Shown: positions 25,441 through 34,092, counted from the first letter of the stretch. The stretch is 64,000 nt of DNA from Fluviicola sp. (GCF_039596395.1 NZ_JBCNJT010000001.1:1027315-1091314); one strand, 5' to 3'. Made by a program: numbers and translations. Notes: a model not told the origin generated them from the sequence alone.

Positions 25441-26289
25441 TTAGTTAAGAATCACTTTTTTAGTTCCCATAACACCGTTGTTCTCGAACTGAACAATGTA
25501 CATTCCGGAAGTAGCATCGCTAAGGTTCATAGTAGCAGTACCGTTTTCCATTTTTCCTGTAGCAACTGTTTTTCCAGTCATATCGATAATTGTAAGGTTA
25601 CCTTCTTCTTTAGAAGTAATAGTAACGTTTTTACCGTTTACGTAAGTGTACCAAACATTAGCAGGCATTTCAGCAATACCCAATCCAGTTTGACCAGTAG
25701 TCAATCCCATGTTAGGAACTGTGCGGTAAGCGTAATCCTTGATCATTGTTGAAGTAACATCTGTAGGAACCTGGATACGAACCCATCCGTAATGAGTACC
25801 TGTAGCCAAAACAAAACGAGCACCCATATATAAATCAGCTCCTGTATTGAATTGACCGTAAGCTCCAAAAGCAACCGCATTTACAGCATTAGCAGCTTGT
25901 GATCCTCCGAAGGCTGTTGTATCGTACCAGTTTGTAGCAGCCGGATCAACAAGAGTTCCTGAAGCCAATGCAGAAACGTAAGGATATCCTGCATCGTCAT
26001 AACCCAATAATGCAGCAACGTTGTTCGGCTGAATAAGGTTAATCGATAGATTGATTTGACCAGCTTGTGGATGAACGAATCCGTAAGAAGCAACAATCAT
26101 TTCTGCATTTCCGTCGTTGTCAAAATCTACTTCGTATGCATTCAATGAATCGTTGATAACGTTCAATGTTACATCCGGGTTAACGTCTGTGTATACGATT
26201 TGTGCATCAGCAGCAGCAGCAGTTCCAAACATTGCTGTAGCCAAAGCTGAATAAGACTTCAATTTTTCTTTAAGTAATGATTTATTCAT
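25441..26289 (-). CDS. secreted T9SS-sorted protein of unknown function
   Basis: A 282-residue secreted protein. It starts MNKSLLKEKLKSYSALATAMFGTAAAADAQIVYTDVNPD, a long signal peptide cut after ADA. The middle is a beta-rich domain with an Asp/Asn-rich possible calcium loop (YEVDFDNDGNAEMIVAS) and YGWVRIQVPTDV. The last ~75 residues are a T9SS type-A sorting domain (NLTIIDMTGKTVATGKMENG, SGMYIVQFENNGVMGTKKVILN). It is monocistronic with its own terminator. Function beyond surface export is unknown; the FDNDGNAE motif recalls VCBS/FG-GAP-like adhesive proteins. Confidence 0.83.
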   Translation of the reverse strand: MNKSLLKEKLKSYSALATAMFGTAAAADAQIVYTDVNPDVTLNVINDSLNAYEVDFDNDGNAEMIVASYGFVHPQAGQINLSINLIQPNNVAALLGYDDAGYPYVSALASGTLVDPAATNWYDTTAFGGSQAANAVNAVAFGAYGQFNTGADLYMGARFVLATGTHYGWVRIQVPTDVTSTMIKDYAYRTVPNMGLTTGQTGLGIAEMPANVWYTYVNGKNVTITSKEEGNLTIIDMTGKTVATGKMENGTATMNLSDATSGMYIVQFENNGVMGTKKVILN

Positions 26290-26495
26290 ACTGTAATAGT
26301 TTTAAATAAAATAATTTCGGTAACGAATATAGGCCTTTTTTTCAGCATACGTAAATTCTGCTATGTTTTTTTTATTAAAAGAATGTTTTTAATAAGTTAA
26401 GAAACTGATTCTTATCCGGACATTTTGGTAAAACAATCGCATTACATGAAATAGTTGAATAAATTATTATCTTCATTTTTAGTTTACGAAATGAT

Positions 26496-28196
26496 ATGGA
26501 GCGCCTGATTAATATTTTAATTATTGATGAAAAAGATTCGGACCAGCTGGCATTGAAGGAAATCCTTGGTGGTGGCGGTAATATCCTGCTCTTTTGCAAC
26601 TCGATAGAGGAAGCACATGGGATACTGGATCGAAGAGAAGTGGGAATCATTCTAATCGATGTGGACAGCCCGAATTTTTCTTCCATGGATGATTTCAAGG
26701 AATTGCTGCAGGTACACGCTTCGAATACCCATTACTCCATTATCATTACCGAAAACACGCGAACAGGGTCCAAGCTTTTGAAAGGATTTAATTCGGGAGC
26801 GGTCGATTTCATTACCAAACCGTTTAATCCTTTACTGATCCAGGCTAAACTGGATGTTTACAAGTCACTATATTATAAGGATCAGCGGATTGCTCAGTTA
26901 TTGGGGAACATTCTCCCGGAAAATGTACTGGATGATCTGAACCAGTTCGGGAAATTTTCACCTAAACGGGTGGATAAAGGAGTGGTGCTTTTCACGGATT
27001 TCGTGGACTTTTCCATGAAATCGAAATCCATCAAACCGATTAAGCTCGTAAAACGCCTGGAATATTACTTCACGGCATTCGATGAAATTGTGGAGCGCTA
27101 CAAATTGGAAAAGATTAAAACCATCGGTGATGCCTACATGGCTATTGCGGGTGTGAACGAAGACAATGCCGAACCGATTCTAAGAGCCTGCATGGCTGCG
27201 CTTGAAATGCGTAATTTCATCCGGAACGAAAAGGAACTGGCAAAAGCCATGAAAAAAGATTTTTGGGAAATCCGTATCGGTGTGCATGCCGGACCACTCG
27301 TTGCCGGGATTATCGGGTCGAAAAGATATTCCTTCGATGTTTGGGGAGATACGGTAAACATTGCCGCAAGAGCCCAGCAATTTTCGGGGATAGACCAGAT
27401 TACGATCACCAAGGCCATTTACGATGAATGCCACACGTACTTTGATACGAAAGATTTGGGAAATGTGCCAATCAAAAAGCGTGGCGGGACTATGGAAACC
27501 TACGAACTGGAATCCCTGAAGCAGGAATACAGCTTGTATACGACCGGAAAAGTTCCTTCGGTGGAACTGCGTATCCTATGCCAGATCGCAACGGTGGATT
27601 TTGAGCACATGAGAAGCGATATCCTCAATAAATTAAAGTCTATGCTTCCGGATGAAGTGATCTATCACGATTTGGGACATACTTTAAATGTGGAAAAAGC
27701 AGCTATCCGCCTGGGAAAACTGGAAGGTTTGCACGATGACGAAATGCTGTTATTGCGCACGGCTGCATTATTCCACGATACGGGATTCATTTTTACGTAT
27801 GAAAATAACGAATTGCATGCGGTGCGCCTGATGGAACAAATGCTTCCGAAATACGGCTTTACTCCGGATCAGATCCGCCAGATCCGTGAAATGATCTTGG
27901 CTACTTCACTGGATATTGAACCGGTGGGATTGCTTCAGCAAATTTTGTGTGATGCAGACCACGATTATCTGGGAAGAGCCGATTATTATGTGGTTGCTTC
28001 CAAGCTGAGAGACGAAATGATCGCTTTCGGAATGAATCTTTCCGAAGAAGAATGGATGCAAATGCAAATCAGGTTCCTGGGAGAAACGCACCAGTTCTAT
28101 ACCATCACGGCATTGAATATCCGTCAAAAAGGAAAAATGAACCGCTTGGGAGAATTAAAGATTGCCCTGGCAGAATTGCAGAATCAACAGGTTTGA
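26496..28196 (+). CDS. receiver - class III adenylate cyclase - HD-domain fusion
   Basis: A 566-residue cytoplasmic signalling protein in three parts. Residues 5-125 are a response-regulator receiver (ILIIDEKDSDQ, phospho-acceptor region IILIDVDSP, and DFITKPFNP). Residues ~155-345 are a class III cyclase: metal aspartates Asp168 (LFTDFVDF) and Asp212 (KTIGDAYMA), and adenine-specificity residues Lys208 and Asp281 (FDVWGDTVNIAARA), so it should make cAMP rather than cGMP. Residues ~365-540 carry an HD domain (YHDLGHTLNVEKAA, TAALFHDTGFIF, LCDADHDYLGR), with all metal ligands visible. Cyclase plus an HD-type hydrolase in one chain is unusual; the HD part could degrade a nucleotide messenger or serve as a sensor. 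No cognate kinase is adjacent. Confidence 0.92.
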   Translation: MERLINILIIDEKDSDQLALKEILGGGGNILLFCNSIEEAHGILDRREVGIILIDVDSPNFSSMDDFKELLQVHASNTHYSIIITENTRTGSKLLKGFNSGAVDFITKPFNPLLIQAKLDVYKSLYYKDQRIAQLLGNILPENVLDDLNQFGKFSPKRVDKGVVLFTDFVDFSMKSKSIKPIKLVKRLEYYFTAFDEIVERYKLEKIKTIGDAYMAIAGVNEDNAEPILRACMAALEMRNFIRNEKELAKAMKKDFWEIRIGVHAGPLVAGIIGSKRYSFDVWGDTVNIAARAQQFSGIDQITITKAIYDECHTYFDTKDLGNVPIKKRGGTMETYELESLKQEYSLYTTGKVPSVELRILCQIATVDFEHMRSDILNKLKSMLPDEVIYHDLGHTLNVEKAAIRLGKLEGLHDDEMLLLRTAALFHDTGFIFTYENNELHAVRLMEQMLPKYGFTPDQIRQIREMILATSLDIEPVGLLQQILCDADHDYLGRADYYVVASKLRDEMIAFGMNLSEEEWMQMQIRFLGETHQFYTITALNIRQKGKMNRLGELKIALAELQNQQV

Positions 28197-28245
28197 GACA
28201 GTTCAAAGGTTCCAAAAAGTTTAAAAGTTCAAATTGTTTTATATC

Positions 28246-28293
28246 ATTGAACCATTGAACCATTGAACCATTGAACCATTGAACCATTTGAAC
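28246..28293. repeat. 8-nt tandem repeat between convergent genes
   Basis: Five perfect copies of ATTGAACC (28246-28285) and one degenerate copy (28286-28293) lie in the 101-nt gap between the convergent cyclase and anti-sigma-like genes. The 8-nt unit is not a multiple of three and no gene is crossed. Length variation between strains is likely. Confidence 0.9.
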
Positions 28294-28297
28294 ATTT

Positions 28298-29170
28298 CTA
28301 AAAACTCGGCTCAATCAAAGTCAGTAAATCACTGGTTTTGATGCTTGGTTTGTAATCGTTCACCGATTCCGCGTAGAAACCACCTGGATTTAAGTCTGCA
28401 TCCAACCCGGCTTTCATCCGGTCTTCTTTTTTACCTGCTTCTTTTTGGATTTCAGTCCAATTTTTTTGCTTGGTTGCTCTGCCGCTTGAGAAAGAATAGG
28501 TAGTTGTTGACCCATTAGCCGCTGTAGAACTTACTTTATAGGTTTCCGGCGAACTTACAGGTGAAACGCTTTTGTCGTAGGATGAAGCATCTTTAAGGAA
28601 ATAAGTTCCGCTGGCCGTTGCATTGCTGGAAACCGTTACTTTTTGCTGTACATTTTCGTCAGCCGGAATGGTTGAAGAAGCGGTAAATTCTTTTTGATTT
28701 TGATCATTCAACGGGAATTCCTTTTTGGGAGCAGCTTCTTTTTGCTTCTGGGATACGGAATCGCTGCTTGCCGTCATGGGTTCCTTTTCATTCTTTGCCA
28801 GTTGGTTGTCAGACATGGAAACCCAAACCGTAACAATTCCTGCGGAAAGCACCACTAACGCAGCTATACGGAAGATAGTGCGGTTGTAAAGCGGAACGAT
28901 CTTCGGCTTTTCCGTTTCTGTAGAAGCATTCCAGTTTTGGTTGATTCCCGGGTGCTTAGCCTGGAAAACACTGTTCAAGCTTGTTTTGACAGAAGCAGAA
29001 ACTTCTTCTCTTCCGGAAATTGCCAGCAGGCCGATCCCTGCATAAAATGATTTCATTTCATTGTATTCTTCTTCCGAAGAGACCAATTCGTGAACTACCT
29101 CCAGTTCGCTGGAATTCAGATCGCTGTAAGCTTTTGTTTGTATAATTTCATCAAATGTACTCATGGTCAT
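28298..29170 (-). CDS. single-pass membrane protein, probable anti-sigma-like partner
   Basis: A 290-residue protein with one membrane segment (about residues 103-122, FRIAALVVLSAGIVTVWVS). The N-terminal ~100 residues are cytoplasmic and helical (TKAYSDLNSSELEVVHELVSSEEEYNEMKSFY), and the C-terminal part is a Ser/Thr/Lys-rich periplasmic region. The start overlaps the stop of the ECF sigma gene by ATGA. Position and topology match anti-sigma factors, but I see no ZAS zinc motif (HxxxCxxC) or other named domain, so this role is inference. An alternative ATG lies two codons downstream. Confidence 0.7.
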   Translation of the reverse strand: MTMSTFDEIIQTKAYSDLNSSELEVVHELVSSEEEYNEMKSFYAGIGLLAISGREEVSASVKTSLNSVFQAKHPGINQNWNASTETEKPKIVPLYNRTIFRIAALVVLSAGIVTVWVSMSDNQLAKNEKEPMTASSDSVSQKQKEAAPKKEFPLNDQNQKEFTASSTIPADENVQQKVTVSSNATASGTYFLKDASSYDKSVSPVSSPETYKVSSTAANGSTTTYSFSSGRATKQKNWTEIQKEAGKKEDRMKAGLDADLNPGGFYAESVNDYKPSIKTSDLLTLIEPSF

Positions 29171-29757
29171 TTTGTATGTTCCGGTTGGTATTCTTTTAAT
29201 CCTTGTGCGAGGTATTTGGTAGCATAGAACAGGCGCGATTTGATCGTTCCTTCGCTGATTTCCAAAGCCTCGGCTATTTCTTTAATCGATAATCCATCGA
29301 AATGGCGCATTTCAAATACTTCCCGATGTTTATCTTCCAGTTGTGTGACCTGAAAATTATAAGCTTCCTTAAACATGGTATGGTGTACCTGGTTTTCGGT
29401 GTTCTTATTCACGTCACTAACAGAATAGGTATGGTCTAATCCGTTACTTGTATTTTTCCGGATCTCTTGTTTTTTGTACTCATTCTTACACATGTTATTG
29501 GCCACCGAATACATCCAGGTTTTGAAAGAACGGGTAGTGTCAAACAATTCCGGGCGGTGAATGAGCTTGGTAAAGAAATCGTGTACAAAATCTTCTGATT
29601 TTTCGCGGTCGCGCCAAAGCATGCGCATGAAATACGAAAGCAGGGCAGAGGAATAACGGCCATAGAGCTTGTCAAAAGCCCGCTGATCGCCTCCTGCCAT
29701 CGCAATGACCAATTGCTCGTCGGTCATTTGGTCGTATTCCTTTTTAATCATCCGCAT
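29167..29757 (-). CDS. ECF-type RNA polymerase sigma-70 factor
   Basis: A 196-residue extracytoplasmic-function sigma factor. Region 2 includes AFDKLYGRYSSALLSYFMRMLWRDREKSEDFVHDFFTKL and SFKTWMYSVANNMCKNEYKK; region 4 is LEDKHREVFEMRHFDGLSIKEIAEALEISEGTIKSRLFYATKYL, a complete helix-turn-helix. A linker of about 45 residues separates them. It is in the middle of a three-gene operon (start overlapping the upstream stop by 1 nt, stop overlapping the downstream start by 4 nt), so a secreted protein, the sigma factor and a membrane protein are translated together. Confidence 0.95.
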   Translation of the reverse strand: MRMIKKEYDQMTDEQLVIAMAGGDQRAFDKLYGRYSSALLSYFMRMLWRDREKSEDFVHDFFTKLIHRPELFDTTRSFKTWMYSVANNMCKNEYKKQEIRKNTSNGLDHTYSVSDVNKNTENQVHHTMFKEAYNFQVTQLEDKHREVFEMRHFDGLSIKEIAEALEISEGTIKSRLFYATKYLAQGLKEYQPEHTK

Positions 29758-30947
29758 CAGCGCTTAATTTTTGAAAGTTGAGCGGTTTTGCGAGCCCGCG
29801 TGGCTACACCCTGGATGATGTGATTGATTTCTTTCACATCTTCCGTTTTGTTGTATTCTTCGTAAAGCCTGGAAACACTCAAAAGCGCCGGAAGATAATT
29901 GGCGGAAAGTGCATCCGATTGCTGATCTTTTACGATTCCCAGTTCGTATTTCTTCCATTTGGTTTCAACCAGTGAAATATTCCAGGCATTGTAATCCAGA
30001 GAAGTTGATTGGTCGTAAGCGAAAGTGAGTCCCACCGTATTCAGCGACGAAGTGATTCCTTCGAAATATTCTTTCGGGAAGGACATGGATAAGTACAGGT
30101 TTTTGGAAGTGTTCAGGGCGCAGAACGACTGAACGAAAGCGGTGTCCACAAAAGTGGAATTCGGCATAATGAATCCTTGTTCGGCCAGTGAAGCCTGGTA
30201 TGCAGGACTTTGCAACAAATCCACGGAAACCAATTGCAAATCTGCTCTTCCCTGTACGTTCTTCTCGAAATTTACTGGGATCAATTCCGTGTAACCATGT
30301 AATAAAAGCGTTCCGTTGGCAGGAACCGAATTTACCATATCAGTGGCGTAAGTAAGTAATCCGGTGGAGATTTTGTTTTGAGCGATCATTTGACGGGCTA
30401 CGCTATCGGCCAATTCCTGGTCGTTTACCGCGACACCGAAAACAGCTAATTCCTGCTGAACTTCGGTTTTATCAGGTTCCAATTTTGCCGCCTCACGCAG
30501 TTCCGGGAATTTTTTTGGATCGTATTTGCTTAATAAATAAGTGTAAAAATGTTTTTCAAAACTTCCCGGCAGCATGTTTGCATAAATTTGCGCCCCTTGT
30601 TTCATATTCATGATCTCTTCCGGACTGGCGCTTCTGCGGGTTAATTGGTGTTTTGAATTGGAGTAATTGGATTCGAATTGGTATTTGGCGCTTTTGAGTT
30701 GCTGGATACTTGAATTGGAATCTTTGTCTGTTTTTTCGGACTCTTCTTTGAATTTCGGGCTGTAGGATTTCGCTTTTTTGCTGGTAACCTGCATTTCTTC
30801 CAATCTGGGCTCCGGAGCTTTCAGGCTGTCCGAAACAGTTTCCTGTTTATTGGAGTTGGTCGAATGATTGTAAATATTCTCCTGTGACTGAGCTTTACTG
30901 AACACAGCGCAAAAAAGCAATGAAACAAGAAGTATGAATGAGCGCAT
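29757..30947 (-). CDS. secreted protein of unknown function, first gene of the sigma operon
   Basis: A 396-residue protein. A signal peptide (MRSFILLVSLLFCAVFSKA, cut before QSQEN) is followed by a Ser/Lys/Glu-rich low-complexity segment (~residues 25-110) and a folded region with helical, TPR-like or Sel1-like texture (KHFYTYLLSKYDPKKFPELREAAKLEPDKTEVQQEL) and strands later on. No named domain is recognised. Its stop codon overlaps the sigma-factor ATG by 1 nt, so it may be the periplasmic sensor or a cargo of the sigma response. Confidence 0.75.
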   Translation of the reverse strand: MRSFILLVSLLFCAVFSKAQSQENIYNHSTNSNKQETVSDSLKAPEPRLEEMQVTSKKAKSYSPKFKEESEKTDKDSNSSIQQLKSAKYQFESNYSNSKHQLTRRSASPEEIMNMKQGAQIYANMLPGSFEKHFYTYLLSKYDPKKFPELREAAKLEPDKTEVQQELAVFGVAVNDQELADSVARQMIAQNKISTGLLTYATDMVNSVPANGTLLLHGYTELIPVNFEKNVQGRADLQLVSVDLLQSPAYQASLAEQGFIMPNSTFVDTAFVQSFCALNTSKNLYLSMSFPKEYFEGITSSLNTVGLTFAYDQSTSLDYNAWNISLVETKWKKYELGIVKDQQSDALSANYLPALLSVSRLYEEYNKTEDVKEINHIIQGVATRARKTAQLSKIKR

Positions 30948-31014
30948 AAAGCAATTTTTATCTGTTGTACATCCAGATTAAAATTAGGTTCAAAAAATGA
31001 AAGAAAAAAATTTC

Positions 31015-31695
31015 CTAGGAATTCGAATCTGCTGCGAACAGGAATTTATTGGGAGAAACCAGGTTGGTTTTTACGGCATAAATGACAATACCTGCTGTGT
31101 TTTTCACACCCAGTTTCGCCATAATGTTCTTGCGGTGCGTATTGATGGTGTGATTGCTCAGGCAAAGAGAATCGGCGATCATAACATTGGTTAGTCCTTC
31201 AGCGATCATGGTAATGATTTCCGTTTCACGTTCACTTAATGTAATCGGTTCACAAGTGAAAGAGTCGAAATCGATATCATTTACATCAATGGATGCATCA
31301 CGGATGGTTTCCAGGATTTGTCCGCAAAAGAATTTATTTCCCCGCCAGGTTTCTCGGATCGAATCAATGATTTCCGAACTGTCACAATCTTTCTTGATGT
31401 AGCTCTTTACTCCCGAACGCAAAGCGTTTACAAGAGTTTGAGCAGATTGTTCCGGGGTGATCGCCACCACACTTAAATCCGGCTTTTTCTGAAGGATTTG
31501 CGGAATGACATCAATGGAGAATCCTTTGGAGGTGTAATCAACTAAAATAATGTTCGCATCGAAGGCTTTGTTCAGGGCGATCAACTCTTCGTTGTTCCGT
31601 GCTTCCCCCACAATCTGGATGTTTCGCTCCGTAGACAACAGCGTACGCAGACCAATGCGTATGATTTCGTTACTGTCGGCTAAAATGAGCTTCAT
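31015..31695 (-). CDS. LuxR/NarL-type response regulator
   Basis: A 226-residue two-domain regulator. The receiver domain (residues 1-~120) has the acidic start MKLILADSNE, phospho-acceptor Asp in NIILVDYTS, and Lys in VKSYIKKDCDSSE. The C-terminal LuxR helix-turn-helix is LSERETEIITMIAEGLTNVMIADSLCLSNHTINTHRKNIMAKLGVKNTAGIVIYAV. It lies alone, without an adjacent kinase. A -7 element (TACTTTTG, minus strand, 31720-31727) lies 24 nt upstream. Confidence 0.95.
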   Translation of the reverse strand: MKLILADSNEIIRIGLRTLLSTERNIQIVGEARNNEELIALNKAFDANIILVDYTSKGFSIDVIPQILQKKPDLSVVAITPEQSAQTLVNALRSGVKSYIKKDCDSSEIIDSIRETWRGNKFFCGQILETIRDASIDVNDIDFDSFTCEPITLSERETEIITMIAEGLTNVMIADSLCLSNHTINTHRKNIMAKLGVKNTAGIVIYAVKTNLVSPNKFLFAADSNS

Positions 31696-31719
31696 TATTT
31701 AGATTAATTTTAAACAAGA

Positions 31720-31727
31720 CAAAAGTA
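31720..31727 (-). promoter_or_regulatory. -7 promoter element of the LuxR-type regulator
   Basis: TACTTTTG on the minus strand matches TAnnTTTG. The -33 element is not evident. Confidence 0.45.
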
Positions 31728-31784
31728 AGGAAAAAATGCTACCATGGGAACTTTATCCGGATAAAACTTTTGCATGTTGAATTC

Positions 31785-32873
31785 TCAATGAAATTCATCC
31801 GAAAATGTGTGAAAACTTTCCTGCAGAACCGGAAGGTTCCTGAAAGGAATCTGCCGGATCCGGTATGCTTTGTTGTGAATAATAATCCGGTTTTCTTTCC
31901 AGTTACAAACGAGTTCACCGTCGAGAGAAGTATATTGGTCGGCAAAGTGTGTGTCGATCTTATAATCTTTGAATGCATCGTCCCAGGATTGCAGAATGGC
32001 GTACTGTTGCCGGTGAATGAACAAATGCCGGATAGCCGGATTTCCGTAAACGCGGTAAGCCCCGTGATGTGCCAGGCGCTGATACCGGTCGTCGTTCCAG
32101 TTTTTGCTCAACAAGGTAGGTGAAATACTTTCAAGTACCACGAGCGATGCAAAAGTATATCTGATGATCCGGTGTTTACGTGATTGGTTGTAACGAACCT
32201 TTTCAACACTAAACCCGAACATGCCTTTCCAGTTTTGGGTGAAACACGAACTATAAAAAATACTGAATAAAAGCAGTGATCCGGACAGTAGTTTTACCGA
32301 GATGTCAAAGGAAAAATTAATCAGTACAACCTGTCCGAAAATAACAATCGCAAGTAACGATGCCAGGAACTGTGTGCGTTTGAACAAGAGTAAAAATGCG
32401 GCAATAACTTCGATAATTCCCAGGCTGACAGTATACGGATACGAACTTCCAACCAGCGACCAGTAAGCGATGTCTTTAGACAATTTTCCGAAAGGTGTAA
32501 ATAAGGTATTCGGTTCGGGCATGTAGAACTGGCCTTTGGTGATTTTGTCCCAGCCATATTTGAACAGGAAGAAAAACAGGATGGCGGCGAGGATCGTTTT
32601 CAAAAGTTCTGTTGGATTTAGTTTCCACTTCGAACAGATCCAATGAATGACCGGGGAAGAAACAACCCCCAGCAGAATGCTCAGAGAAATCAAAACGTAA
32701 GTTCCGTAAGTGTCGGTTTCAAAGATCAGGTCCTGGTCCATGGTTTTCAGCAAGCCGGTAAAAGGGGCCTGAATGCATTTAAAGATCCAATCGAAGAGCG
32801 AATAATCGAATGGAAGCAGGAGTATCCACCAAACCGCGATCCCGGTAAAACTGATTTTCAGGTGTTGGATCAT
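31785..32873 (-). CDS. DoxX/HTTM-like integral membrane protein
   Basis: A 362-residue inner-membrane protein with about six to seven transmembrane segments in residues 1-~240 (for example LISLSILLGVVSSPVIHWI, ILAAILFFFLFKYGWDKI, SLLAIVIFGQVVLINFSF) and a soluble ~110-residue C-terminal part (YQRLAHHGAYRVYGNPAIRHLFIHRQQ...). The layout resembles DoxX-like or HTTM-type proteins, but I do not see the diagnostic HTTM catalytic residues, so I do not name a reaction. It is the last of a three-gene operon: its ATG overlaps the stop of the small membrane-anchored protein upstream (ATGA). Confidence 0.72.
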   Translation of the reverse strand: MIQHLKISFTGIAVWWILLLPFDYSLFDWIFKCIQAPFTGLLKTMDQDLIFETDTYGTYVLISLSILLGVVSSPVIHWICSKWKLNPTELLKTILAAILFFFLFKYGWDKITKGQFYMPEPNTLFTPFGKLSKDIAYWSLVGSSYPYTVSLGIIEVIAAFLLLFKRTQFLASLLAIVIFGQVVLINFSFDISVKLLSGSLLLFSIFYSSCFTQNWKGMFGFSVEKVRYNQSRKHRIIRYTFASLVVLESISPTLLSKNWNDDRYQRLAHHGAYRVYGNPAIRHLFIHRQQYAILQSWDDAFKDYKIDTHFADQYTSLDGELVCNWKENRIIIHNKAYRIRQIPFRNLPVLQESFHTFSDEFH

Positions 32874-33415
32874 GAAATCACACGGGGTTTGAAAATGCGA
32901 CTCACTGCTCCGATGACTAATAATCCACCGCCCGTAATCCCGAACAGGAACAATAAATAGGATTTCTTCTTTTTCTTTGATGGAACAGGTGTTACTAACG
33001 GATTCGGTTGTTCTATCGGGTTAGCCTCGATACGTTTACTGTTTTCAAGTTTGAAATCTTTCTCCGGCATTTTGGATTTCACCGATTTGGAAGAATGTTT
33101 AAAATTGACATATTCAACATTTTGCAGGTGAGGCACTGATTTTTTGATGGAATCAATATTCAGGTTGTAGCTGATCGGAGAATGAATGGTGTCCGCTTCA
33201 AAATCATTTCCGAATCGGGTGTAAACGTTCAAAGTGGTAGAGTCATTCACATAAACAATCTGGACCATTTTCCTGCCGGGAATTCCAAAATTTCCAAAAG
33301 CTTCGATAGAAAAACCGGAAGCAGTTCCCGAATGGCTTTTGTGAGCAATGATGGCTGTTTGGGCTTGTGAAAGTGAAGCTGACAAACAGAAGCAAATGAA
33401 GAAAGATGTTTTCAT
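32870..33415 (-). CDS. small secreted membrane-anchored protein, paralogue 1
   Basis: A 181-residue protein of unknown family. A signal peptide (FFICFCLSASLSQAQ) precedes the motif IAHKSHSGTASGF (~residue 23). A beta-rich middle and a basic linker lead to KKKKKSYLLFLFGITGGG and a C-terminal membrane segment. Its tandem neighbour shares the two end motifs almost exactly but little in between, so both are paralogues with conserved ends. ATG at 33415 is taken because it is followed by the signal peptide; the TTG at 33427 would overlap the upstream gene. The stop overlaps the DoxX-like ATG. Confidence 0.72.
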   Translation of the reverse strand: MKTSFFICFCLSASLSQAQTAIIAHKSHSGTASGFSIEAFGNFGIPGRKMVQIVYVNDSTTLNVYTRFGNDFEADTIHSPISYNLNIDSIKKSVPHLQNVEYVNFKHSSKSVKSKMPEKDFKLENSKRIEANPIEQPNPLVTPVPSKKKKKSYLLFLFGITGGGLLVIGAVSRIFKPRVIS

Positions 33416-33419
33416 AAGC

Positions 33420-33956
33420 TTAGGCAATGGATGTTTTAGGATCAGTGGATTTCCTGAATAATCTCAGGAGGAGCATTCCGCCGCCGGTGATTCCGAAAAG
33501 GAACAACAAATAAGATTTCTTTTTCTTTTTGGTTGGAGTGGTTTCATTCAGCTTTTGCCGGGATTCCAATTGCTGTTTTTGCACTTGTTCCTGCTCTTCT
33601 AATTGACGCTTGTATTCCGCTTCCAGTTCTTTTTTACGGATAGAATCCATGTACCGTAATTCAAAAGCTAAAGGTGAAAGCTTTTGGTTATTTAAAAGTG
33701 TATCTGTTTGAATCGTATTCTTCCGATAATCGGTTTTTCGCAGGATCATTAAGGTATCATTTAATGGGATGAAATTTTTGGTTTTATAAAATGAAGCAGT
33801 ATCGATGTTAAAATCGATGCGTTCGCCAAAATTACTATTCGGATCGATAAAGAAACCGGCGGATGAACCGGAATGGCTTTTGTGTGCGATCAGGTGAGTC
33901 TGGGCAGTCGCCAGGATAGTAAATCCGGCAAAAATAATTGTGATAATTTGGTTCAT
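33420..33956 (-). CDS. small secreted membrane-anchored protein, paralogue 2
   Basis: A 178-residue protein, the first gene of the operon. A signal peptide (IITIIFAGFTILATAQ) is followed by HLIAHKSHSGSSAGFF, a variable middle with a predicted coiled coil (RKKELEAEYKRQLEEQEQVQKQQLESRQKLNE, ~residues 103-135), and the end KKKKKSYLLFLFGITGGG plus membrane segment. Stop and next start are 4 nt apart. The identical ends and different middles suggest that the ends are a sorting or anchoring pair, and that the middle carries the function. No family is recognised. Confidence 0.72.
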   Translation of the reverse strand: MNQIITIIFAGFTILATAQTHLIAHKSHSGSSAGFFIDPNSNFGERIDFNIDTASFYKTKNFIPLNDTLMILRKTDYRKNTIQTDTLLNNQKLSPLAFELRYMDSIRKKELEAEYKRQLEEQEQVQKQQLESRQKLNETTPTKKKKKSYLLFLFGITGGGMLLLRLFRKSTDPKTSIA

Positions 33957-34015
33957 GAGTTGTTGTTTGGAAGGGAATACAGCCGTGTCCGGATTTGGTT
34001 CAAATCATTATTTAC

Positions 34016-34059
34016 ACATTCATGTAGACACGCGATGCATCGCGTACCTACATGAATGT
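34016..34059. repeat. 44-nt palindromic repeat
   Basis: ACATTCATGTAG (34016-34027) and CTACATGAATGT (34048-34059) surround the 14-nt perfect palindrome CGCGATGCATCGCG (34031-34044). It lies between two minus-strand genes with no ORF. From memory, GCGATGCATCGC palindromes are dispersed in Flavobacteriia genomes; I could not count copies. A similar palindrome is at 63370. Confidence 0.7.
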
Positions 34060-34064
34060 TAAAA

Positions 34065-34092
34065 CAAAAAACTCCCGGTTGCCGCCGGGAGT
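34065..34092 (-). terminator. terminator of the CorC-like gene
   Basis: ACTCCCGG (34071-34078) pairs with CCGGGAGT (34085-34092); on the minus strand it is followed by TTTTT. It lies about 110 nt past the stop codon at 34201. Confidence 0.8.

Noticed and set aside
28246-28293. CRISPR array
   Set aside because: Units are 8 nt and directly joined with no spacers; no cas gene is nearby.
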